From Cellulomonas sp. (lineage in GTDB: Bacteria > Actinomycetota > Actinomycetes > Actinomycetales > Cellulomonadaceae): 6,907 nucleotides of DNA. The position numbers were made by a program, and so were the translations under genes. The notes below the pieces were generated by a model. It saw only the letters and a list, made by a program, of their open reading frames with translations. It had not been told where the DNA came from and made no database searches. Below, piece by piece: positions 1 through 5,988 of the stretch (within the stretch, counting starts at the first letter, position 1; each line of letters begins with the position of its first letter). The DNA lies in NCBI GenBank assembly GCA_031178805.1, contig JAPSIJ010000116.1:1-6907 (forward strand), in the 5' to 3' direction.

Positions 1-1289
1 CCCGCGGCGGGCGTGGTGCCGGCGCCGCGGCGTCCGGCCTGCCCGCCCTGCGGGGCCCGGCCGCCGCCCGCGGACCGCTGCCGCGCGGGGTGCGCCGGCG
101 CCGGGGCGGCGACGGGCGCCACGTGCGGCGCGACGTCGCCGACCAGCGCGGCCACGACCGGGGAGCCCGGGGCGACGCGCTGCGGCGTGACGGTGATCTT
201 CGCCTTGCGGGTCAGGTCGCGGACGTCGCCGGCCTGCTCCGGCAGCTGCACGGTGACGACGTCGCCGCCCGACCCGGCGCGGGCGGTGCGGCCCGAGCGG
301 TGCAGGTACGCCTTGTGCTCGGCCGGCGGGTCGACGTGCACGACGAGCTCGATGTCGTCGACGTGGATGCCGCGCGCGGCGATGTCGGTCGCGACCAGCA
401 CCTTGACCTCGCCCGAGGTGAACGCGGCGAGGTTCCGCTCGCGGGCGCCCTGGCCGAGGTTGCCCTGCAGGTCCACGGCGGGGATGCCGTCCTGCGTGAG
501 CTGCTTGGCGAGCTTCTTCGCCTGGTGCTTGGTGCGGGTGAACAGGACGCGGCGGCCGGTGCCGGAGGCGAGCTCGCGCACGACCTCCTTCTTCGCGTCG
601 GCGTCCGCGACCACGAGCACGTGGTGGGTCATGGTCGACACCGGGGCGACCTCGGGGTCCACCGAGTGCGTCGTGGGCCGGTCCAGGTACCGCTTGACCA
701 GGGCGTCGACGCCGTTGTCCAGCGTCGCGGAGAACAGCAGCCGCTGGCCGCCGCGCGGGGTGCGGTCCAGCAGGCGCTTCACCACGGGCAGGAAGCCCAG
801 GTCGGCCATGTGGTCCGCCTCGTCGAGCACGGTGACCTCGACGGCGTCGAGCGAGCACAGGCCCTGCTTGATCAGGTCCTCGAGGCGGCCGGGGCAGGCG
901 ACGAGCACGTCGATGCCGCCGTTGAGGGCCGACACCTGCCGGCTCTGCGCCACGCCGCCGAAGATGGTCGTCGAGGTCAGGCCCGCGACGGTGGCCAGCG
1001 GCTCCACGGTGGCGTGGATCTGCGTCGCCAGCTCGCGGGTCGGCGCCAGGATCAGGGCGCGCGGCCGGGCCTTGGCGCGCTGGGACTTCGAGTCGGCGAG
1101 CCGCGCCACGACGGGCAGCGCGAACGCGATGGTCTTGCCGGAGCCGGTACGGCCGCGGCCGAGGACGTCACGGCCCTTGAGGGTGTCCGGCAGCGTCGCG
1201 GTCTGGATGGGGAACGGGTCGGTGATGCCGCGCTGCGCGAGGGAGCGGGCGAGAGCGGCGGGCACACCGAGATCGGTGAAGCTGGTCAT
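1..1289 (-). CDS. DEAD-box ATP-dependent RNA helicase, C-terminus cut by the window edge
   Basis: This is a superfamily 2 RNA helicase that would use ATP to unwind or remodel RNA in the cytoplasm (ribosome assembly, mRNA turnover). 429 codons are visible. All core motifs are present in order: Q motif (F4, then GITDPFPIQ at 21-29), motif I GRTGSGKT (46-53, K52), PTREL (83-87), CPGR (132-135, where TPGR is usual), DEAD (156-159), SAT (187-189), ATDIAARG (300-307) and HRSGRTARAG (330-339). After about residue 380 the protein becomes an Ala/Pro/Gly/Arg-rich tail that is still open at base 1; such basic low-complexity tails are common RNA-binding extensions in RhlE-type helicases. The start is ATG at 1289, with a GGAAAGG ribosome site at 1299-1305 about nine bases upstream. 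The gene lies 75 bases downstream of the PilZ gene on the same strand, so co-transcription is possible. Family assignment is secure; the exact paralogue is not. Confidence 0.96.
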   Translation of the reverse strand, partial: MTSFTDLGVPAALARSLAQRGITDPFPIQTATLPDTLKGRDVLGRGRTGSGKTIAFALPVVARLADSKSQRAKARPRALILAPTRELATQIHATVEPLATVAGLTSTTIFGGVAQSRQVSALNGGIDVLVACPGRLEDLIKQGLCSLDAVEVTVLDEADHMADLGFLPVVKRLLDRTPRGGQRLLFSATLDNGVDALVKRYLDRPTTHSVDPEVAPVSTMTHHVLVVADADAKKEVVRELASGTGRRVLFTRTKHQAKKLAKQLTQDGIPAVDLQGNLGQGARERNLAAFTSGEVKVLVATDIAARGIHVDDIELVVHVDPPAEHKAYLHRSGRTARAGSGGDVVTVQLPEQAGDVRDLTRKAKITVTPQRVAPGSPVVAALVGDVAPHVAPVAAPAPAHPARQRSAGGGRAPQGGQAGRRGAGTTPAA

Positions 1290-1364
1290 GAGGGAGCGCC
1301 TTTCCGGCGTCGGTTCGGTACCGCGCGGTCCGCGCGAGGGCGGCGACCGGCGCCGGCGGCTCAG

Positions 1365-2006
1365 TCAGGCGAGCTTCTGCTGGCGGCGCAGGGCGCCCTG
1401 CGTGCGCAGGACGTAGCGGAAGAGCTCGTCCGTCTCCCGCGGGGAGGTCTCCACGAACTGACAGCCGTAGTGCGTCCCGGTGCGCGAGGGCTGGGCGCGG
1501 ACGACGACCGCCTGCAGCCAGAACGCGTCCGACAGCTCGGGGAAGACGAACCTCACCGTGCTGCCAGGGGGCAGCTCGGTCTGACTCATCATACGCATCC
1601 CGTGCGCGGACACGTCGAGGACGGTGAACCGGAAGGGCACCTCGGCCCCCGGGGCGGCGTCCGCCGGGGCCTCCCCGTCGGCGTCGGGCTCCGCCGCGCG
1701 CACCGCGAAACCCTCGCACTCGACGGTCACCGCGACGCGGGCGACCGCGCGCTTCTGCAGCGTCGAGAGCAGCTCCACGCCGACGAACGCGACGGTGTCC
1801 GCGGTGACGCGGCCGACCTCGCCGACGTACACGCACTCGCCGCGCACGTCGTCCAGCACGCGGAGCGTGTAGACCTCCTCCTCGGCGAGGCCGCGGACGA
1901 GGCCCTCGGTGCCGACCCACAGCACGCCGTCCTCGAACGTGCGGACGTAGCCGCTGAGGACGGTGCTGCCGTCGTTCTCGACGGAGCACAGCGCGAGCTC
2001 GTGCAT
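1365..2006 (-). CDS. PilZ-domain protein, probable c-di-GMP receptor
   Basis: The product is a 213-residue soluble protein with no signal peptide or membrane segment. The N-terminal part (about 1-83) is beta-rich and resembles the flagellar-brake-type domain that precedes PilZ in YcgR-like proteins. The PilZ domain follows. It carries the arginine motif R86-A-V-A-R90 and the second signature D131-V-S133-A-H-G136, which together match RxxxR...D/NxSxxG for binding c-di-GMP. Between the two motifs lies an unusually long acidic, Ala/Pro-rich stretch (about 104-122). The C-terminus ends in a charged helix (about 190-213). The start at ATG 2006 fits the domain boundary but has no clear ribosome site, so a leaderless transcript is possible. 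The gene is divergent from the GGDEF-EAL gene, which suggests it reads the c-di-GMP pool set by that enzyme. The output partner is unknown: flagellar motor, secretion or transcription are all possible. Confidence 0.87.
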   Translation of the reverse strand: MHELALCSVENDGSTVLSGYVRTFEDGVLWVGTEGLVRGLAEEEVYTLRVLDDVRGECVYVGEVGRVTADTVAFVGVELLSTLQKRAVARVAVTVECEGFAVRAAEPDADGEAPADAAPGAEVPFRFTVLDVSAHGMRMMSQTELPPGSTVRFVFPELSDAFWLQAVVVRAQPSRTGTHYGCQFVETSPRETDELFRYVLRTQGALRRQQKLA

Positions 2007-2297
2007 GGGAGGGGTCCGTCCGGAGGGGGTGCGCAGGGCAGGGGCGGCTCGGAGGCTACCCGGCACCACCGGCGGCGGACGTGCGCCGATCGGGTGCTCC
2101 CACCTGTGTCGCGCAATTTCAGCCGCTGCGACAAACTCGGGCGAAACGCCGCATCCCGGATCTTCTCGCCATATCCGGCGGGGCAACCGTAGTCTCGCCC
2201 CCAGGTCGTCCGGACGGGCGACCTCGACCCACCCGACGACACGAGGCCCGAGCTGGCAACCGCACACCGCCGCTGGCCGCTGACCCGCTACTTCGCC
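2007..2297. promoter_or_regulatory. Divergent intergenic region between PilZ and GGDEF-EAL genes
   Basis: This 291-base stretch must hold the promoter of the minus-strand PilZ gene and that of the plus-strand GGDEF-EAL gene. Part of it (2140-2170, and the AATTTC around 2115-2120) is less GC-rich than its surroundings, as expected of a promoter zone. I cannot assign a -35/-10 pair with confidence on either strand. Several short inverted repeats crowd 2107-2224 and are listed separately. The reading frame of the GGDEF-EAL gene stays open back to a TAG at 2190-2192, so the right end of this region (about 2253-2297) may really be coding. Confidence 0.6.
2107..2224 (+). other. Cluster of short inverted repeats, candidate structured leader or operator region
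   Basis: Five small inverted repeats follow each other. They are TGTCGC/GCGACA (2107-2112 with 2128-2133), GGCG-AAA-CGCC (2140-2150), CCGGAT/ATCCGG (2156-2161 with 2173-2178), GGGGC/GCCCC (2180-2184 with 2197-2201) and AGGTCGTCC/GGGCGACCT (2203-2211 with 2216-2224, one mismatch). If transcribed on the plus strand they would form consecutive hairpins ahead of the GGDEF-EAL gene. Alternatively some are protein-binding sites. I compared the stretch by eye with the c-di-GMP-I riboswitch and did not find its conserved core, so I name no RNA family. In GC-rich DNA such repeats also arise by chance. Confidence 0.3.
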
Positions 2298-4274
2298 GTG
2301 GTCAGTGTCGTCGCCATGCTCGCGCTCGGCGTGACGCTGGTCCTCGTGACGTCCAACGTCATGCAGGACCAGGCCCGGCGCGACGGGGTCGCCCTCGCGC
2401 GGAGCATCGAGTCCTACGCCTCCGGCAGCGTGCCCGAGCAGGCGTTCACCGTGGGCGTGCTCGCGCCCGAGGACGCCGCCCGCGTCACCGCCCAGGTCGA
2501 CGGCTTCCGCGAGCTGCGGCGGCTGCGGATGTGGACGGTCGACGGCACCCTCCTCTACGACTCCCTGGCCGACGCGACCGGGTTCCCCGACGGCGACCGG
2601 CTGGACGCGGCCACCCGGCAGCGCGAGCCCGACGCGCAGCTGGTCACCGAGGTGCAGGGCGACGAGTTCGGCGGCACCGAGACCACGCTGCTCGACGTCT
2701 ACGTCCCCGTGCAGCACGGCGGGGTCGTCGTCGGCGCCGCCGAGGTGATGCTCGACTACCAGGGGACCAGCGACGCCGTCGCCTCCGCCACCCGGACCGT
2801 GACGCTCGTGGTCGCCGGCGGCCTGGTGCTGCTCTGGCTCCTGCTGTTCCGCACCGTGTGGAACGCCTCCCGGCGGCTGCAGTCCTCCGCGCTGGAGAAC
2901 GCCCGCCTGGCGCTGCTCGACTCCCTCACCGGCCTGCCGAACCGCCGGATGCTCGCCGACCGGCTCGAGCGCGCCATCGCGGACTCGCACGCCACCGGCA
3001 CCACCGTCGGCCTGGCGCTGCTGGACATCGACCGGTTCAAGGACATCAACGACTCGCTCGGCCACGACCGCGGCGACGAGCTGCTGGAGCAGGTCGCGCA
3101 GCGGCTGCGCGGCGACCTGCGCGAGGAGGACGTGGTCGCCCGGCTCGGCGGCGACGAGTTCGCCATCCTGTTCCCCGACGTGCTGTCCGTGGCGGACGCC
3201 GACGCGGCCGCCCGCCGGGTGCGGCAGCTGTTCGTGCCGCCGTTCATGCTCGGCGACCTCGCCCTGCACGTCGACACGTCCATCGGCGTCGCCTGCCTGC
3301 CGGACCACGCGGACGACGGCTCGTCGCTGATGCGGATGGCCGACGTCGCCATGTACACGGCCAAGACGCACCGCCTCGGCGTCTCCGTGTACTCCCCGGA
3401 GGAGGACGACTCCTCCCCCGCCCGCCTCGTCCTGCTGGGCGACCTGCACCGCGCGCTCGGCGTCGACGACGAGCTGCAGCTGCACTACCAGCCGAAGATC
3501 GACCTGCGCACCGGCCGCACCGTCGGGCTCGAGGCCCTGATGCGCTGGCGGCACCCCACCCGCGGGATGCTGCCACCCGACCTGTTCGTCCCGCTGGCGG
3601 AGCAGTCCGGCCTGATCCACGACCTCACCCGGTACGCGCTGCGCACCTGCGTCGCCCAGCTCGCCCGGTGGTCCGAGGACGGTGACCCGGTGCCCGTCGC
3701 GGTCAACCTCTCCGCGCACGACGTCACGTCCCACGCCGTGGTCGACGTGATCGAGGAGCTGCTGGCGCGGCACGACGTCCCGCCCGCGCTGCTCGAGGTC
3801 GAGATCACCGAGACCGCCCTGGTCAGCGACCCGTCCCGCGTCGTGCCGGTGCTGGAGCGGCTGAGCGAGATCGGCGTGCACGTCTCGATCGACGACTTCG
3901 GCATCGGCAACACCTCGATCTCCCAGCTGCTCGACCTGCCGGTGCACGGGCTGAAGATCGACCGGCTGTTCGTCGCGGACATGGCCGGCAACGGGCGCGA
4001 GGGGTCGGAGGTCATCGTCAAGGCGATGGTCGACCTGGCGCACTCGTTCGGCCTGCAGGTCGTCGCGGAGGGCGTCGAGGACGCCGCCACCGCCGAGGCG
4101 CTGCGCCGGCTGACCGTCGACCAGGCGCAGGGCTACCTGTACTCCCCGGCGGTCCCGCCGGACCGGCTGCGCGCCGAGGACCTGCCCCGTGACCGGGGGG
4201 CGCGACACGCCGTCACATCCGTCACCCACGAATCGGGCAGAACGCCTCAAGGTGCGACACCATCGGACCGATAG
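2298..4274 (+). CDS. Membrane-bound GGDEF-EAL protein (diguanylate cyclase/c-di-GMP phosphodiesterase)
   Basis: A 658-residue inner-membrane enzyme that can in principle both make c-di-GMP from two GTP and hydrolyse it to pGpG. Order: first membrane helix (about 2-18), extracytoplasmic sensor region (about 20-165, family not recognised), second membrane helix (about 166-185), a linking helix, GGDEF domain (about 205-365), EAL domain (about 378-630). The GGDEF motif is intact at 284-288, and the inhibitory site R275-x-x-D278 sits exactly five residues before it, so product feedback is expected. The EAL domain keeps E412 of EAL, N470, E502 and E505 (EITE), D532-D533 (DDFGIG, where DDFGTG is usual), K553, E591 and Q611, so phosphodiesterase activity is plausible. 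The start is uncertain: GTG at 2298 has no ribosome site and trims basic residues off the first helix, whereas CTG at 2253 has AGG six bases upstream and would restore them. Which activity dominates cannot be read from sequence. Confidence 0.97.
   Translation: MVSVVAMLALGVTLVLVTSNVMQDQARRDGVALARSIESYASGSVPEQAFTVGVLAPEDAARVTAQVDGFRELRRLRMWTVDGTLLYDSLADATGFPDGDRLDAATRQREPDAQLVTEVQGDEFGGTETTLLDVYVPVQHGGVVVGAAEVMLDYQGTSDAVASATRTVTLVVAGGLVLLWLLLFRTVWNASRRLQSSALENARLALLDSLTGLPNRRMLADRLERAIADSHATGTTVGLALLDIDRFKDINDSLGHDRGDELLEQVAQRLRGDLREEDVVARLGGDEFAILFPDVLSVADADAAARRVRQLFVPPFMLGDLALHVDTSIGVACLPDHADDGSSLMRMADVAMYTAKTHRLGVSVYSPEEDDSSPARLVLLGDLHRALGVDDELQLHYQPKIDLRTGRTVGLEALMRWRHPTRGMLPPDLFVPLAEQSGLIHDLTRYALRTCVAQLARWSEDGDPVPVAVNLSAHDVTSHAVVDVIEELLARHDVPPALLEVEITETALVSDPSRVVPVLERLSEIGVHVSIDDFGIGNTSISQLLDLPVHGLKIDRLFVADMAGNGREGSEVIVKAMVDLAHSFGLQVVAEGVEDAATAEALRRLTVDQAQGYLYSPAVPPDRLRAEDLPRDRGARHAVTSVTHESGRTPQGATPSDR
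4247..4274 (+). promoter_or_regulatory. Candidate sigma28 (FliA/WhiG-class) promoter
   Basis: TCAA at 4247-4250 (within CTCAAGG) is followed after 16 bases by ACCGATAG at 4267-4274. The known consensus of this sigma class is TAAA, 14-16 bases, then GCCGATAA or GCCGATAT. Three of four -35 bases match, and the -10 holds the full CCGATA core. Transcription would start near 4281, giving a leader of about 39 bases before the TasA-like gene. The -10 overlaps the TAG stop of the GGDEF-EAL gene, so the next operon can be switched independently of it. Assignment rests on motif and spacing only. Confidence 0.5.
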
Positions 4275-4295
4275 ACCCCAGTACGCCCGATTCCA

Positions 4296-4308
4296 CTCAC
4301 CCGTGAGG
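4296..4308 (+). promoter_or_regulatory. Small inverted repeat covering the ribosome site of the TasA-like gene
   Basis: CTCAC (4296-4300) and GTGAG (4303-4307) form a five-pair inverted repeat with a two-base centre. The only purine-rich ribosome-site candidate for the ATG at 4320, GAGG at 4305-4308, lies inside its right arm and eleven bases from the start, which is longer than ideal. The two-base loop is too tight for a normal hairpin, so this may be an operator half-site pair or chance. Confidence 0.25.
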
Positions 4309-4319
4309 ACGCCACCCGG

Positions 4320-4940
4320 ATGGACGAGCTGCTCCGCGAGATGATCACGCCCCCCGCCCCGCGGCGGGACCCGGCGCGACGCCGCCGCCTGGTCGCGACC
4401 GTGTCGATCCTCGGCATGGCCGCGCTCGGCATGACGTCGCTCGTGACCTCCGCGATCTTCACGGACAACGACGACACCGGCCGCACCGGCATCACCACCG
4501 GCACGGTCGACATCACCGCCGGCGAGGACGTGGCGTTCGTGCTGCCCCCCGGCAACCTGGCGCCCGGCGACGAGGTGTACAGCCCGGTCACCGTGCAGAA
4601 CGCCGGCTCGCTGGCCCTGGTCTACGGCGCGCAGTACGTCGTGACCGGCGACTCGGGGCTCGGCTCGCAGCTGTCCCTCGACCTGTTCGCCGCGCCGGCC
4701 GCGTCCTGCTCCGAGGCCGGCCTGGCCGGCGCGACGCCGATCGGCTCGGCCGCCGCCCCGCTCGCGACCACGCCCACGCCGATCGTCGCCACGGAGCGCA
4801 GCCTGTTCGCCGCCGCCGCCGAGGAGCTCTGCGTGCGGGTGTCGCTGCCCCTGGAGCTCGGCAACGAGTACCAGAACACCAGCGCCGACCTCACGCTGAC
4901 GTTCGTCGCGGAGCAGGACCCCACCGACCCGCACCGCTGA
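4320..4940 (+). CDS. TasA/CalY-like secreted protein with SipW-type signal peptide
   Basis: A 206-residue secreted protein of the SipW-dependent class that includes the Bacillus fibre protein TasA and camelysin. A basic N-terminus (R15-R23) precedes a hydrophobic segment (24-45). The probable cleavage site is T43-S-A45 before I46-F-T-D49, the xFTD start typical of this class. The mature part (about 161 residues) is beta-rich and ends in ExxNTSADLTLTFVAEQ (about 183-199), which matches the closing strand seen in the family (N..SA..TLTF.AEQ). Two cysteines, C130 and C171, could form a disulfide outside the cell. The protein is shorter than Bacillus TasA. The adjacent signal peptidase gene is its expected processing enzyme. 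Likely role: a surface fibre or matrix component; this is inferred from family and context. An alternative is a camelysin-like cell-surface protein with no fibre role. Confidence 0.82.
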   Translation: MDELLREMITPPAPRRDPARRRRLVATVSILGMAALGMTSLVTSAIFTDNDDTGRTGITTGTVDITAGEDVAFVLPPGNLAPGDEVYSPVTVQNAGSLALVYGAQYVVTGDSGLGSQLSLDLFAAPAASCSEAGLAGATPIGSAAAPLATTPTPIVATERSLFAAAAEELCVRVSLPLELGNEYQNTSADLTLTFVAEQDPTDPHR

Positions 4941-4943
4941 TCC

Positions 4944-4949
4944 GGGAGG
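4944..4949 (+). promoter_or_regulatory. Ribosome binding site of the signal peptidase gene
   Basis: GGGAGG lies in the 22-base gap after the TasA-like stop codon, thirteen bases before the ATG at 4963. The spacing is longer than usual, but no nearer start codon exists in this frame, and the gene order supports translation from the same mRNA. Confidence 0.55.
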
Positions 4950-4962
4950 TCCGGGCACGCCG

Positions 4963-5700
4963 ATGACGAGCAGGCCGCACCCGACGGTCGAGCGCCGGGC
5001 TCCCCACGGGGAGCGCCACCCCCGGCACGCGACGCCGGTCAGCACGCGCCGCCGCGCCCTGCGCACGGCGCTGTGGACCGTCATCGTCGTCTGCGGCATC
5101 GCCTACGCCGGGTCGCTCGCCGTCCCGCTGTGGTTCCAGGCCAACGGGCAGCGGCTGCTGATCGTCACCTCGGGCTCGATGTCGGGTCCCGAGCAGGGGT
5201 CGTTCGACGCCGGCGACGCGGTGGTGATGCGCCGGATCGACGACCCCTCGCAGCTCCGGGTCGGCCAGGTGGCGACCTTCTGGCCGGCCGGCTCCGACCA
5301 GCTCGTCACCCACCGGATCATCGCCCTGCGGAACCTGCCGGTGATGCAGCAGGACGAGGCGACCGGCCGGATGGTGCAGACCACCGACCCCGAGACCGGC
5401 GAGCCGCTGACCCGGCCGTACATCTTCACCAAGGGCGACGCCAACCGCACGCCGGACCCCGACGCCACCCCGCTGTCCCAGGTGCGCGGCATCATCCTGC
5501 ACGTCTACCCCCGCTGGGGCTGGGTGCTGGACTGGGCGGGCTCCGCCCGCGGCCGGGCCGCGATGCTGGCGCCGCCGCTCGCCGCGCTGGCCACCCTGGA
5601 GATCCTGTCCCTGCTCGACGACCGGCGCGCGCGCCGCGAGGCCGGCGAGCCCCGACCCACCGCACGGGACCGGCGCGACGATGCGCTCCTCCTCGGCTGA
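4963..5700 (+). CDS. sipW: SipW-type (Ser-His) signal peptidase I
   Basis: A 245-residue membrane serine peptidase of the S26B class, which cleaves signal peptides of TasA-like proteins at the outer face of the membrane. A basic, His/Arg-rich N-terminus (1-35) leads to a membrane helix (about 36-58). The catalytic serine box T69-S-G-S72-M-S follows. V116-T-H117-R-I carries the histidine that replaces the lysine of ordinary bacterial signal peptidases, and T156-K-G-D159-A-N matches the conserved aspartate box. A second membrane helix (about 199-217) and a short Arg-rich cytoplasmic tail end the protein. A charged segment at about 129-150 lies between the histidine and aspartate boxes. The gene sits between two proteins with matching signal peptides (xSA-xFTD), so those are its obvious substrates. 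Family membership is clear; the gene symbol is by family resemblance. Confidence 0.92.
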   Translation: MTSRPHPTVERRAPHGERHPRHATPVSTRRRALRTALWTVIVVCGIAYAGSLAVPLWFQANGQRLLIVTSGSMSGPEQGSFDAGDAVVMRRIDDPSQLRVGQVATFWPAGSDQLVTHRIIALRNLPVMQQDEATGRMVQTTDPETGEPLTRPYIFTKGDANRTPDPDATPLSQVRGIILHVYPRWGWVLDWAGSARGRAAMLAPPLAALATLEILSLLDDRRARREAGEPRPTARDRRDDALLLG

Positions 5701-5926
5701 CGCCGCCGCCGACCGCCCCACGCCCCTGCTGGGCCGGTGGGGCCGGCTGGTGCTGGGCACGCTGCTGGTCGGCGCCGCACTGCTGGGCCCGGCGGTCGGC
5801 TACGCCTCCGCGCAGTTCACGGACGACGAGGCGCACGTGACCATCACGATCTCGGTGGCGCCCACGGAGCCGGCCCCCGAGCCCGAGCCGTCGGCGACGC
5901 TCGAGGAGCCGGCCCCGCTGCCCTGA
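5681..5926 (+). CDS. Miniature SipW-dependent secreted peptide with Pro/Glu-rich tail
   Basis: An 81-residue product. After a short polar N-terminus comes a hydrophobic segment (about 22-40) ending in A42-S-A44, then Q45-F-T-D-D-E. This is the same signal peptide form as in the TasA-like protein (S-A-x-F-T-D). Cleavage after A44 would leave only 37 residues: one predicted beta strand (H52-V-T-I-T-I-S-V-A60) and a tail rich in Pro, Glu and Ala (61-81). The globular TasA fold is absent, and no neighbouring frame downstream resumes it, so this looks like a genuine small protein and not a frameshifted larger one. The ATG lies 20 bases inside the end of the signal peptidase gene, implying translational coupling. 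Function is unknown; a fibre cap, initiator or anchor is speculation. The start is the only ATG in the frame. Confidence 0.72.
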   Translation: MRSSSADAAADRPTPLLGRWGRLVLGTLLVGAALLGPAVGYASAQFTDDEAHVTITISVAPTEPAPEPEPSATLEEPAPLP

Positions 5927-5988
5927 CGCCCCGGGTGCCCCGACGCCGCGGGTGCCCGACGCCCCGCCACCTGGCGCCGCGCCACCTG

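Noticed and set aside
2085..2092. A second sigma28-like -10 (GCCGATCG) in the divergent region
   Set aside because: No TAAA-like box lies 14-16 bases upstream on either strand. A weak CTCGGG...CCGGATCT match at 2136-2163 also lacks the core.
90..2192. A 700-residue open frame on the plus strand across the helicase and PilZ genes
   Set aside because: It is antisense to two genes with complete conserved motifs, is very rich in Arg, Gly, Ala, Asp and Val as expected of the complement of GC-rich coding DNA, and has no recognisable domain.
2130..2205. A c-di-GMP-I riboswitch, suggested by GGGGCAACC at 2180-2188 and the c-di-GMP gene downstream
   Set aside because: The GNRA-capped stem and the conserved ACGCAAAGCC-type core that should follow are not present, so only a generic structured leader is listed.
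2081..3685. A 534-residue open frame on the plus strand overlapping the GGDEF-EAL gene in another frame
   Set aside because: It is an Arg/Ala/Pro-rich out-of-frame translation of the GGDEF-EAL coding sequence, which itself carries every catalytic motif in the correct frame.
1365..5099. A 1244-residue open frame on the minus strand
   Set aside because: Only its last 213 codons (from ATG 2006) are a real gene, the PilZ protein. The rest is antisense to the GGDEF-EAL, TasA-like and signal peptidase genes and has the composition of a shadow frame.
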